Of a stretch of DNA of 64,000 nt, positions 45,053 to 54,411 are shown one piece after another. A program made the position numbers and the translations under genes. The stretch's first letter is position 1. Each line of letters starts with the position of its first letter. The stretch is from Phyllobacterium myrsinacearum (GTDB taxonomy: Bacteria > Pseudomonadota > Alphaproteobacteria > Rhizobiales > Rhizobiaceae), in assembly GCF_002980555.1 (NCBI RefSeq), contig NZ_PVBT01000006.1, positions 248,001-312,000 of the forward strand. The letters run 5' to 3'. The notes under the pieces were generated by a model. It was not told the origin of the DNA. It saw only the letters and a list, made by a program, of their open reading frames with translations, and made no database searches.

Positions 45053-45075
45053 AACCCAAACCGGCGGAAACCAAC

Positions 45076-45144
45076 ATGTCCATCCTGCCCCTGCTGGCAG
45101 GAATGATCATTATCGTGATGCTCGCCGGGGTCCTCGTCATCTGA
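45076..45144 (+). CDS. 22-residue hydrophobic peptide
   Basis: ATG at 45076 gives MSILPLLAGMIIIVMLAGVL then VI and stop, almost entirely one membrane helix. It is preceded by CGGAAA, a weak ribosome-binding site. It follows the 41-residue membrane protein by 23 bases on the same strand. Such very short frames arise by chance, so confidence is limited. Confidence 0.4.
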   Translation: MSILPLLAGMIIIVMLAGVLVI

Positions 45145-45300
45145 TTGAGCCTTCTTTTTCAGGGTATTTCGTTTATCCGGCAATTCCTCCATGCAATCAA
45201 TCAATTGGGATAACACGGGCGGGTGCTCTGTGATAATCTCGGTGCATTGAATTGATTTGGTCGCCGTCTTTCACCTCATAACGGCGACATGGAGAGCCCG

Positions 45301-45558
45301 ATGAAACGTGCAACCTGTTCCGTGTTGCTTCTCATTCTGTTCGTTGCCGGATGCCAGACCATTACCCCGGAAGAGCGCCGCGCCATCGATGGCCGGACCT
45401 GTTCGTCCTATGGTTTCAAGCGGGGAACGGACGCCTTTTCCCGCTGCCTGCTCGACCTGGAGCTGGACCGCCGCGCCACAAACCGGGCCCAATTCGACGA
45501 CATGCGGTTCAATTCGCCACCCCTGATTATCTATGGGGGCCGCCATTACCGCTGGTAA
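45301..45558 (+). CDS. Small lipoprotein of unknown function
   Basis: 85 residues starting MKRATCSVLLLILFVAGCQT. The lipobox VAGC predicts a lipidated Cys18. The mature chain has two more cysteines (TCSSYGFKRGTDAFSRCLLDLE), likely a disulfide, and ends YGGRHYRW. The CSSYGF...FSxC pattern is common in small Rhizobiales lipoproteins. Start is after GGAG, 6 bases upstream. Confidence 0.75.
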   Translation: MKRATCSVLLLILFVAGCQTITPEERRAIDGRTCSSYGFKRGTDAFSRCLLDLELDRRATNRAQFDDMRFNSPPLIIYGGRHYRW

Positions 45559-45669
45559 GATATAAACAGGGACAGCGATGTCCCTTGACGGGTTTTGAAA
45601 CTTCACGAAAAGGTCGTGAACTCTTTTGGCACCCGTCAAAACACAGACGAATCAAAAAGGACATTATTG

Positions 45670-45984
45670 ATGCGAAGCCTGTTTTTTGCCGTAGCGGTGG
45701 CTGCGGGTCTTTTTGCTGCTGAAAGCCAGGCACAAGGTACGCCCAATGCCACTGCCCCCGCTGCCAACACCCCGAGTGCCACTGCGCCAGGCGCCAATGC
45801 CCAGGCCACACGCTCCCGCTCCGAACAGGATGCCATGTCCACGCGCATCCGCAAGAACCGCCCCGCCAAGCGGACCTATGCGCGCGAAGAAAGCCGGCGG
45901 CAGCTGACGGCGGAATATAATCGCCGCGCCCGGGTTTTTGGCCGGGCCAGCGCCGACCGCTGGCTGGCGACCCAGCGCCCCTGA
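45670..45984 (+). CDS. Small secreted Ala/Thr/Pro-rich protein
   Basis: 104 residues with signal MRSLFFAVAVAAGLFAAESQAQ. A low-complexity stretch GTPNATAPAANTPSATAPGA follows, then a charged C-terminal half (RIRKNRPAKRTYAREESRRQLTAEYNRR). AAGGA lies 9 bases before the start. No domain recognised. The simple-sequence segment could be a linker or cell-wall-associated tether. Confidence 0.6.
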   Translation: MRSLFFAVAVAAGLFAAESQAQGTPNATAPAANTPSATAPGANAQATRSRSEQDAMSTRIRKNRPAKRTYAREESRRQLTAEYNRRARVFGRASADRWLATQRP

Positions 45985-46157
45985 CCACCATTGCCTCCCG
46001 CGCATCTGCCGGCCCCCCGCCGGCGGATTTTTTGTGTTGCCGGCCCGTCTTGACAAAGGCCGCCCGTTCGCACGACTATTGCCGGGCTGCGTAGGGCGCA
46101 TCGGCACGAGGCCGAAAGGGCAATGCCCGCCTGCGTCAATTGACAACAGATGCGCCA

Positions 46158-46805
46158 ATGCCGAACCTCGAAAACCTCAGAAAGCAAGCCAAGCAGTATC
46201 TGCGCTGGCATCGTGAACGGTATCATCCCGTTGCCGCCGAAATTCGGGCCGCCCTGCCGCGGTTCCGGCATCTCGATGACAATGATGTGCTGGATGCGCC
46301 ATTCAGGCTCAGCGATGCGCAGGAACTTGTGGCACGCCAGCGGGGTTTCGAAGGGTGGCAGGCGCTCCTATCAGGAGCCCAGACCATGAGCACACCCAGC
46401 CAACAACCCGCGCCGCGCGCCGTCCTCAGTTCCATCGCTGCCCAGCTTTTCGTCGCCGATATCCAGCGGTCATGCGACTTCTATACCGGCAAGCTCGGCT
46501 TCGCCGTTGATTTCCTCTATGGCGAACCACCCTTCTACGGACAGCTCGGCCGCGACCGGGCCAAGCTTGCCTTGCGGCTGGTCTGCGAGCCCGTCTTTAA
46601 CGGCGATATCCGCAGCCGGGAACATCTGCTTTCCGCCGCCATCGCCGTCGACAGCGCCGCCGAGATCAAGCAGCTCTTTCTCGATTTCCAGGCGGCGGGC
46701 GTGTCCTTTCACCAGACGCTGAAGAAGGAACCGTGGGGCGCGCGAAACTTCATCGTGTCCGACCCGGACGGCAACCTCATTCTGTTTGCCGGCCCGGCAG
46801 ACTGA
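46158..46805 (+). CDS. VOC-family (bleomycin-resistance-like) protein with N-terminal helical domain
   Basis: 215 residues from the ATG at 46158 (MPNLENLRKQAKQYLRWHRE); an ATG six codons earlier is also in frame. The first 80 residues are a helical domain ending FRLSDAQELVARQRGFEGWQAL, a segment that often precedes ankyrin repeats. A single VOC domain follows (SSIAAQLFVADIQRSCDFYTGKLGF ... GARNFIVSDPDGNLILFAGP). The combination recurs in proteobacteria. The substrate is unknown; one VOC module usually dimerises. Confidence 0.78.
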   Translation: MPNLENLRKQAKQYLRWHRERYHPVAAEIRAALPRFRHLDDNDVLDAPFRLSDAQELVARQRGFEGWQALLSGAQTMSTPSQQPAPRAVLSSIAAQLFVADIQRSCDFYTGKLGFAVDFLYGEPPFYGQLGRDRAKLALRLVCEPVFNGDIRSREHLLSAAIAVDSAAEIKQLFLDFQAAGVSFHQTLKKEPWGARNFIVSDPDGNLILFAGPAD

Positions 46806-46915
46806 GCGGCGGGATGGCCTGCTCCACATATCCCGGCATTTTCACGGCTTGTTGTCTTGTCAGCGCCGGATTCCTGTGGATGTAAGGAACCATGTGATCA
46901 GGGAAAAGCAGCGGC

Positions 46916-47773
46916 GTGAGCAAGTTTCCATGGAATGACCGGGCAGGAAAACTGTCGGCCATCAAAATCGCAGCCCTCCTTGCTGCCTTTATCCCCCTGG
47001 TGTTCATCACCACGGGCTATAAGGTCAATATTCTCGGACCGCGGCCCATCACGGAAGCCATCCACCAGACCGGTGACTGGGCGATCCGCTTTTTCCTGAT
47101 CTCGCTCGCCATAACGCCGCTGCGCCATATCACCCGCTGGAACAGGCTTATCCTGATCCGGCGTATCCTTGGCCTCACCGCCCTCGCCTATGCGGCCCTG
47201 CATTTTTCGCTCTATATCGCCGACCAGAACGGCAATCTGCTGCGGGTGGCCAGCGAGATCTGGCTGCGCATCTACCTGTTGATCGGCTTCACCGCATTGC
47301 TTGGCCTGGTTGCGCTCGGCGTGACCTCCACCGATGGCATGGTCCGCCGCATGGGCAGGAACTGGAACCGGCTGCACGCGCTCGCCTATCCGCTGGCGGC
47401 GCTCGGCGTCCTGCATTTTTTTATGCAGTCGAAGGCGGATGTCACGCAGGCAACGCTGATGGCGGGTTTTCTCATTGTGCTTCTGCTCTACCGCTTTGCC
47501 CATGCGCGGGGGTTTGCCCTGTCTTCGCCGTGGACGCTGCTTGCCATTGCCGTGCTGGCTGCGCTTGCAACCGCGCTTGCCGAATATGCATGGTTCGCGC
47601 TCGCCACCCGAATTCCGCCGACGCGGGTGCTGCTGGCCAACCTTTCCTTCGCCTATTCGATCCGCCCGATGTGGTGGGTGCTGGCGGCGGCGCTGCTTCC
47701 GGCCCTATGGGTTGGCATAAAGCCGGCGGCAGACCGGCAGGCGCGCAAACTCAATCCTGTTACACCGAAATAA
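46916..47773 (+). CDS. msrQ: Heme-binding membrane subunit MsrQ (YedZ-like)
   Basis: 285 residues from a GTG at 46916, about six membrane helices of the ferric-reductase-like fold. Heme-ligand candidates are His in EAIHQTGDW, AALHFSLY, NRLHALAYP and VLHFFMQ. MsrQ passes electrons from the quinone pool to the periplasmic methionine-sulfoxide reductase MsrP. Usually msrP sits directly upstream; here no molybdopterin gene is adjacent. The extended C-terminus (after about 200) is typical of alphaproteobacterial MsrQ. Confidence 0.85.
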   Translation: MSKFPWNDRAGKLSAIKIAALLAAFIPLVFITTGYKVNILGPRPITEAIHQTGDWAIRFFLISLAITPLRHITRWNRLILIRRILGLTALAYAALHFSLYIADQNGNLLRVASEIWLRIYLLIGFTALLGLVALGVTSTDGMVRRMGRNWNRLHALAYPLAALGVLHFFMQSKADVTQATLMAGFLIVLLLYRFAHARGFALSSPWTLLAIAVLAALATALAEYAWFALATRIPPTRVLLANLSFAYSIRPMWWVLAAALLPALWVGIKPAADRQARKLNPVTPK

Positions 47774-47822
47774 CAGACAGGTTTTGCTTTTCACCGCCGG
47801 AAAAACTGCTATCGCTGTGGCC

Positions 47823-48923
47823 ATGGAACCGCAGCTTACACCCCTGATTGAATCGCTCCCCTCCACCGTGCCCTTCGTCGGACCGGAAACCCTGGAACGC
47901 CAGCGCAACCGGCCGTTCCGCGCCCGGCTTGGCGCCAATGAAAACGGGTTTGGACCGGCACCATCGGTGATCGCAGCCATGCGCGACGCGGCGCCGGAGG
48001 TGTGGAAATATTGCGACCCGGAGAATTTCGACCTGAAGGCGGCACTCGCCGCCCATCTCGCCGTCACCCCGCGCAATATCGTGGTCGGCGAAGGCGTCGA
48101 CACCCTGCTGGGGCTGACCGTTCGCCAGTATGTGCGCGAGGGAACGCCGGTTGTCACCTCGCTCGGCGCCTATCCCACCTTCAACTTTCACGTGGCCGGG
48201 TTCGGCGGGCGGCTTGTGACGGTTCCCTACCGGAATGACCGGGAAGACCTCGATGCCCTGCTGGATGCCGTCATTCGCGAAAAGGCGCCGCTGGTCTATT
48301 TCTCCAATCCCGACAACCCCATGGGAACATGGCACACGGCATCGGAAATCAGCGCCTTCATCGCCGCCCTGCCCGAAACCACCCTGCTGATTCTTGACGA
48401 AGCCTATGGCGAGACCGCCCCGGCTTCCGCCCTGCCCGCCATCGACGTCTCGCGGCCCAATGTGCTGCGCATGCGCACCTTCTCCAAAGCCTATGGCCTC
48501 GCCGGCATGCGCTGCGGCTACGCCATTGGCGGGGAGCGCCAGATCACCGCCTTCGACAAGATCCGCAACCATTTCGGCATGAACCGTATGGTGCAGATCG
48601 CAGCGCTGGCCGCCCTTGCCGACCAACCCTATCTCAATGCGGTGGTGGCGCGGATCATTGCCGGGCGCGACCGCATCGCCGCCATCGCCGCCAGGAACGG
48701 CCTCGCTGCCATTCCGTCCGCCACCAATTTCGTCACCATCGATTGCGGACGCGATGGCACCTATGCCGCCAGCGTGCTGAGCGGCCTCATCGAGCGCGAC
48801 ATTTTCGTCCGCAAGCCCATGGCCCCCGTGCTTGACCGCTGCATTCGTGTCAGTGTCGGATTGGACGAGGAACTGGGCCTGTTCGAGGAAAAGCTCACCG
48901 AGACACTGGCTGCACTGAAGTAA
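47823..48923 (+). CDS. PLP-dependent aminotransferase, HisC-like
   Basis: 366 residues of fold type I. The Schiff-base Lys is in RTFSKAYGLAGMRCGYAIG, the PLP-binding Asp/Tyr region is LLILDEAYGE, and NPDNPMGT is the NPxNPTG-type motif. The sequence matches histidinol-phosphate aminotransferases, but free-standing HisC paralogues act on other amino acids, so the exact substrate is open. It follows msrQ by 49 bases; no his genes are nearby. Start chosen at 47823, where homology begins. Confidence 0.8.
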   Translation: MEPQLTPLIESLPSTVPFVGPETLERQRNRPFRARLGANENGFGPAPSVIAAMRDAAPEVWKYCDPENFDLKAALAAHLAVTPRNIVVGEGVDTLLGLTVRQYVREGTPVVTSLGAYPTFNFHVAGFGGRLVTVPYRNDREDLDALLDAVIREKAPLVYFSNPDNPMGTWHTASEISAFIAALPETTLLILDEAYGETAPASALPAIDVSRPNVLRMRTFSKAYGLAGMRCGYAIGGERQITAFDKIRNHFGMNRMVQIAALAALADQPYLNAVVARIIAGRDRIAAIAARNGLAAIPSATNFVTIDCGRDGTYAASVLSGLIERDIFVRKPMAPVLDRCIRVSVGLDEELGLFEEKLTETLAALK

Positions 48924-48983
48924 ATCTGGATCGCAGACTGCGAGAGCAGATCAGAACTGCACCGACATGGACTGGAACCGAAT

Positions 48984-49400
48984 ATGGCTTTGAATGGCGA
49001 TACCCGCCCTGGTGATACCAACAGCGGCACCCCACACCGGTACGCGATCAACCGGACATTCGCGGCCCTTGGCGGCCTGATCGGCGCCGCCGGCATCGCC
49101 GCCTATGCCGCCGCCGCACACAGCGCCAGCGCCCATATGAGCACGATTGCGCCCATCTTGTTCATCCATGCCCCGGCTTTCCTCGCCCTTGCAATCCTGG
49201 CGAAAATCAGCCGCGCGGCCTATGGCGGCGGCCTCGCGCTTTTGCTCGGCCTCATCCTGTTCATCGGTGATCTCGCTTCCCGCGACATCACCGGCGACCG
49301 CCTGTTCCCCGGCGCCGCACCCGCAGGCGGCACACTGCTCATCCTTGGCTGGCTGCTCATCGCCGCCACGGGTTTCCGGGCTCTCGATTTCAAGCGGTAA
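48984..49400 (+). CDS. DUF423-like membrane protein
   Basis: 138 residues with four hydrophobic helices: TFAALGGLIGAAGIAAYAAAAH, IAPILFIHAPAFLALAILA, AYGGGLALLLGLILFIGDLASRD and AGGTLLILGWLLIAATGF. The pattern AAGIAAYAAAAH...GxxLFxGDL corresponds to DUF423. The function is unknown. It is preceded by a small polar N-terminal extension. Confidence 0.8.
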   Translation: MALNGDTRPGDTNSGTPHRYAINRTFAALGGLIGAAGIAAYAAAAHSASAHMSTIAPILFIHAPAFLALAILAKISRAAYGGGLALLLGLILFIGDLASRDITGDRLFPGAAPAGGTLLILGWLLIAATGFRALDFKR

Positions 49401-49441
49401 TCGCCTGTCTGTCCGCGCTCAACCTGGCCGAGCCGGGCAGA

Positions 49442-49906
49442 TCACGTCGTCCCCTTCAGCCTGGCATTGCAAAGCTTGTAGTAACCACCGCCTTTCTCGA
49501 TCCAGCGCATGCCGCCGAGTGTGTTGTTGTCCTTGTTGATGTGATACTGCTCCAGGCACGTATGCATACGCGCCCTGGCCGGTTTCTCCGCCGCGAACTT
49601 GCTTGAGACAGCGCTTGGAAACACCGGCGACTTCGTCACCCCGGCCGTCTCGCTGCCCTTTGGCGCGGCCTGCGTACCGGCCCCCTGCGCCTCATCCCCC
49701 ACCGCCGCAAATGGCGCTTTCGCGCATTCCTCCTTGCGGAATTCGTTCCAGCTTTTCGCGCTGCCCGCCGCTTGTGCGGCTTTGTACTTTGCGCTGCATT
49801 CCTTCATTGAAACAGCCTGCGCCGGCACACCCCCTGCCAGCAGAACAATTGCAGCGGCCAGCGCAGGCAACAGATGTTTGAATTCTCGACCAACCATGGA
49901 TTTCAA
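49442..49906 (-). CDS. Secreted cysteine-containing protein of unknown function
   Basis: 154 residues with a signal peptide (EFKHLLPALAAAIVLLAGGVPAQA). Two Cys-bearing segments flank a Pro/Ala linker: MKECSAKYKAAQAAGSAKSW NEFRKEECAK and HTCLEQYHINKDNNTLGGMRW ending KLCNARLKG. The first resembles PsiF-type repeats. Start may be 49906 or three codons later. It is convergent with the DUF423 gene, 41 bases away. Confidence 0.6.
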   Translation of the reverse strand: MKSMVGREFKHLLPALAAAIVLLAGGVPAQAVSMKECSAKYKAAQAAGSAKSWNEFRKEECAKAPFAAVGDEAQGAGTQAAPKGSETAGVTKSPVFPSAVSSKFAAEKPARARMHTCLEQYHINKDNNTLGGMRWIEKGGGYYKLCNARLKGTT

Positions 49907-49940
49907 CTCTCAGTCTTTTGAAAAACGCTATTCAATCAAA

Positions 49941-49982
49941 GGCATATTGAAGACTGGCAAAGGCATAGTGAAGACTGGCAAT
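49941..49982. repeat. 21-base tandem repeat in the regulatory region
   Basis: GGCATATTGAAGACTGGCAAA (49941-49961) is followed at once by GGCATAGTGAAGACTGGCAAT (49962-49982), 19 of 21 bases alike. It sits between the secreted-protein gene and the TetR gene. It may be a direct-repeat binding site or a simple duplication. Confidence 0.6.
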
Positions 49983-50096
49983 AAACTGAATCTACCCGAT
50001 TTTGCGCCGCGCCACCACCAGGCGCCTCTCATCACTTCGTCTGATATCCTTCCCCTCGCAGTTGTGAAAACCGGTACCGGCAGTTGAATTTCCCGC

Positions 50097-50125
50097 TTGA
50101 ATGAATTGAACGATCGTTTTATTAA
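50097..50125 (+). promoter_or_regulatory. Promoter with internal TetR operator (predicts a leaderless mRNA)
   Basis: -35 TTGAAT (50097-50102), 17-base spacer, -10 TATTAA (50120-50125). Inside the spacer is the perfect palindrome AACGATCGTT (50109-50118). The expected start is about 7 bases after -10, near 50132, exactly the A of the TetR ATG, and no ribosome-binding site exists. This fits tight autorepression by the encoded TetR protein of a leaderless transcript. Confidence 0.65.
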
Positions 50126-50131
50126 TGCCAC

Positions 50132-50752
50132 ATGGCGCGAACAATCGGCTCAGACGGCGAAAAGACTCAGGCAGCGATTCATACCGCGGCACGGCGGCTG
50201 ATTGCCAAGGTGGGTTATGAGGCCATGTCGATGCGCCAGCTGGCGGAGAAAGTCGGCGTGCAGCCTGCCGCCCTCTACCGCTATCACCCCACCAAGCAGG
50301 ACCTGCTCTTTGCCGTGATGCGCGACCACATGGACCGGCTGCTGGCGGCCTGGCAGGCCGAAAGCCGGGACGTGACAGTGCCGCTCGAACGTCTTGCCGC
50401 CTTCATCCGCTTTCACATCCGCTACCATGTGGAGCGCCGCGACGATGTACACATTGCCAATATGGAACTGCGCAGCCTGCAGGGGATGAAGCTGGCCATA
50501 CTGGTGGCGCTGCGGGCGGTCTATGAGAACGAGCTGCGGCTGATCCTCGAGGCGGGCAGCACATCCGGTCAATTCGATATCGACGATATTCCGCTGACGA
50601 CCCGGGCCATCATCGCCATGACCACCGGGGTGAATGTCTGGTTTCGCCCGGACGACAGGCTTACTGTCACGCAGATTGCGGAAAAATACGTCACTATGGG
50701 ATTGCGCCTTGTGGGCGCCAAGAACTTCACGACAAAGGACATGGGAGATTAG
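50132..50752 (+). CDS. TetR-family regulator of the leucine-catabolic operon (LiuQ-like role)
   Basis: 206 residues. The HTH is [41 protein letters not shown]. The C-terminal domain ([29 protein letters not shown]) is TetR_C_41-like. It ends one base before the isovaleryl-CoA dehydrogenase start region, so it is the first gene of the operon it probably controls. TetR proteins called LiuQ regulate leucine genes in other proteobacteria. The likely effector is a branched acyl-CoA, by analogy. Confidence 0.85.
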   Translation: MARTIGSDGEKTQAAIHTAARRLIAKVGYEAMSMRQLAEKVGVQPAALYRYHPTKQDLLFAVMRDHMDRLLAAWQAESRDVTVPLERLAAFIRFHIRYHVERRDDVHIANMELRSLQGMKLAILVALRAVYENELRLILEAGSTSGQFDIDDIPLTTRAIIAMTTGVNVWFRPDDRLTVTQIAEKYVTMGLRLVGAKNFTTKDMGD

Positions 50753-50753
50753 G

Positions 50754-51917
50754 ATGTATCAGTCAGGTCTGCGATTTGGACTTTCGGACGATCTTGAAGC
50801 GCTGCGCGAGACAGTGCACCGGTTCGCGCAGGAACGCATTGCGCCGCTTGCCGCCGAAACCGACCGGTCCAACCAGTTCCCCATGCATCTCTGGCAGGAA
50901 ATGGGCGCGCTCGGCCTGCTCGGCATGACGGCAAACCCGGATTTCGGCGGCTCGGGCCTCGGCTATCTCGCCCATGCCATTGCCGTGGAGGAGATTTCCC
51001 GCGCATCGGCGTCCGTCGGCCTGTCCTACGGCGCGCATTCCAACCTCTGCGTGAACCAGATCAACCGCTGGGGCACGGACGCGCAGAAGGCGAAATACCT
51101 GCCAAAGCTGTGTTCGGGCGAGCATGTGGGGTCACTCGCCATGTCCGAACCCGGTGCCGGTTCCGATGTCGTGTCGATGAAGCTGCGGGCCGACAAGAAG
51201 AATGACCGCTATGTGCTGAACGGCAACAAGATGTGGATCACCAACGGTCCCGATGCCGATACGCTTGTCGTCTACGCCAAGACCGATCCCGCCGCCGGAT
51301 CGCGCGGCATGACGGCGTTTCTGGTCGAGAAAGGCGTCAAGGGTTTTAGCACGGCGCAAAAGCTCGACAAGCTCGGCATGCGCGGCTCCAACACCTGCGA
51401 ACTGGTGTTCGAGGATTGCGAGATCCCGTTCGAGAACGTGCTCGGCGAAGAGGGCAAGGGCGTGCGCATCCTCATGTCCGGCCTCGATTATGAACGGGTC
51501 GTGCTCGCCGGCGGTCCGCTCGGCATCATGGCCGCCTGCCTCGATGTGGTGGTGCCCTATGTGCATGAGCGCAAGCAGTTCGGCCAGCCGATCGGCGAAT
51601 TCCAGCTGATGCAGGGCAAGCTTGCCGACATGTACACGACGATGAATGCCTCGCGCGCCTATGTCTATGCGGTTGCTGCGGCCTGCGACCGCGGCGAGAC
51701 CACACGCAAGGATGCGGCCGGCTGCATTCTCTATGCGGCTGAGAAGGCCACCTGGTGTGCGCTCGAAGCCATCCAGGCGCTCGGCGGCAATGGCTACATC
51801 AATGATTACCCGACCGGACGGCTGCTGCGCGACGCCAAACTTTACGAAATCGGCGCGGGCACCAGTGAAATCCGCCGCATGCTGATCGGGCGCGAAATGT
51901 TCGGGGAGAGCGCGTGA
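50754..51917 (+). CDS. liuA: Isovaleryl-CoA dehydrogenase
   Basis: 387 residues, full length for the acyl-CoA dehydrogenase fold. FAD-binding loops SEPGAGSDV and WITNGPDAD are present. The catalytic base is Glu247 in [13 protein letters not shown], the isovaleryl-specific position in this family (human Glu254), rather than the C-terminal Glu of other acyl-CoA dehydrogenases. It oxidises isovaleryl-CoA to 3-methylcrotonyl-CoA. AGG and a 3-base gap separate it from the TetR stop. Downstream, a toxin-antitoxin pair interrupts the usual link to mccB. Confidence 0.93.
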   Translation: MYQSGLRFGLSDDLEALRETVHRFAQERIAPLAAETDRSNQFPMHLWQEMGALGLLGMTANPDFGGSGLGYLAHAIAVEEISRASASVGLSYGAHSNLCVNQINRWGTDAQKAKYLPKLCSGEHVGSLAMSEPGAGSDVVSMKLRADKKNDRYVLNGNKMWITNGPDADTLVVYAKTDPAAGSRGMTAFLVEKGVKGFSTAQKLDKLGMRGSNTCELVFEDCEIPFENVLGEEGKGVRILMSGLDYERVVLAGGPLGIMAACLDVVVPYVHERKQFGQPIGEFQLMQGKLADMYTTMNASRAYVYAVAAACDRGETTRKDAAGCILYAAEKATWCALEAIQALGGNGYINDYPTGRLLRDAKLYEIGAGTSEIRRMLIGREMFGESA

Positions 51918-51947
51918 ATGGCATGAATTCTATTTTATGTCATTCTT

Positions 51948-51991
51948 TGGTAGAATTGCCATGTTTTATGAATGATGGCAGATTTCTGCCA
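51948..51991 (+). promoter_or_regulatory. Two palindromes upstream of the antitoxin gene (autoregulatory operator candidates)
   Basis: TGGTAGAATTGCCA (51948-51961) is an imperfect palindrome, and TGGCAGATTTCTGCCA (51976-51991) has perfect 7-base arms TGGCAGA/TCTGCCA. They lie 25-68 bases before the antitoxin ATG in an AT-rich insert between the dehydrogenase and the antitoxin. Shared TGGYA/TGCCA half-sites suggest one regulator, most simply the AbrB-type antitoxin. Confidence 0.6.
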
Positions 51992-52015
51992 TTGTTCTCA
52001 AAAAGGTCTTCAACA

Positions 52016-52405
52016 ATGGCACGCAAGAAGAATGAAGGTTTCCGTGAGGAACCGCAAGCGTTTGACCACGATGCCGACACCTCAAAGGCACCGTTTTCCT
52101 GGGCTGTGACAGCGACGATAGGTGATGGCGGCCGATTGGTTATCCCGGCCGAGATGCGCAAGCTCATGGATGTGAAGCCGGGCGACACCGTCGCCCTGCG
52201 CATGGTCGATGGTTATCTTCAGGTTGCCTCACAGAGTGCGACGTTGAAAAAGATCTGGGAGAGCGCCGAAAAGCTCAAAAGACCGGGTGTCAGCCTGGTG
52301 GATGAATTCATTGCGGATAGACTGGCCGAACAACGTGCATCCGATGCGCGGTTTGACCGGCTGGCACGCGAAGCTGCTGAAATTGGCAAGGCGCAGAAGA
52401 AATGA
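52016..52405 (+). CDS. AbrB/MazE-type antitoxin (VapB)
   Basis: 129 residues from ATG 52016. The central SpoVT/AbrB swapped-hairpin is AVTATIGDGGRLVIPAEMRKLMDVKPGDTVALRMVDG YLQV (about residues 35-75). The N-terminal 30 residues are charged and unusual, and the C-terminal 45 residues (EFIADRLAEQRASDARFDRLAREAAEI) would wrap the toxin. The stop overlaps the toxin start by four bases. It most likely represses its own promoter through the palindromes upstream. Confidence 0.85.
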   Translation: MARKKNEGFREEPQAFDHDADTSKAPFSWAVTATIGDGGRLVIPAEMRKLMDVKPGDTVALRMVDGYLQVASQSATLKKIWESAEKLKRPGVSLVDEFIADRLAEQRASDARFDRLAREAAEIGKAQKK

Positions 52406-52785
52406 CCACGGTGGTGCTTGATGCCTCGGCGGTGCTGGCGGTTCTTCTGCAGGAGCCAGGGGCGGAGCGCGCGCACGCCTGCCTTTCCGGTGCGCTCTGC
52501 ACGACTGTCAACCTGGCAGAGATCTTGGCCGCCTGTGCCGACAAGGGGCTTTCTCTCACGGTTCCCGATGCACTGATGACCGGACACAGTGTCCGGTATG
52601 TTGATTTCGACAAGGATCTCGCGCTGACCGCCGCATTGCTCCGTCCGGCAACCCGTCACAAGGGTCTTTCGCTCGGCGACCGTGCCTGCCTTGCTCTTGC
52701 CATACGGGAAGGCGCCACTGCCATCACCACCGACCGCGCCTGGGCTGACCTTGATGTCGGCTGCCACATCGAAGTGATCCGATAG
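52402..52785 (+). CDS. VapC-type PIN-domain toxin
   Basis: 127 residues, the normal VapC size. The acidic metal-binding residues are Asp7 ([11 protein letters not shown]), Glu40 (VNLAEIL), Asp93 ([12 protein letters not shown]) and Asp111 (TTDRAWADL), all in place, so it should be an active endoribonuclease. VapC toxins usually cut initiator tRNA or rRNA. Its stop is 8 bases before mccB and the mccB ribosome-binding site overlaps the end of the toxin gene, so the pair is embedded in the leucine operon. Confidence 0.9.
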   Translation: MTTVVLDASAVLAVLLQEPGAERAHACLSGALCTTVNLAEILAACADKGLSLTVPDALMTGHSVRYVDFDKDLALTAALLRPATRHKGLSLGDRACLALAIREGATAITTDRAWADLDVGCHIEVIR

Positions 52786-52793
52786 GAGAATAC

Positions 52794-54401
<1,608 letters not shown>

Positions 54402-54411
54402 GGAGAAAACC

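Noticed and set aside
49941-49982. CRISPR array.
   Set aside because: Only two directly adjacent copies without spacers, and no cas genes in the window.
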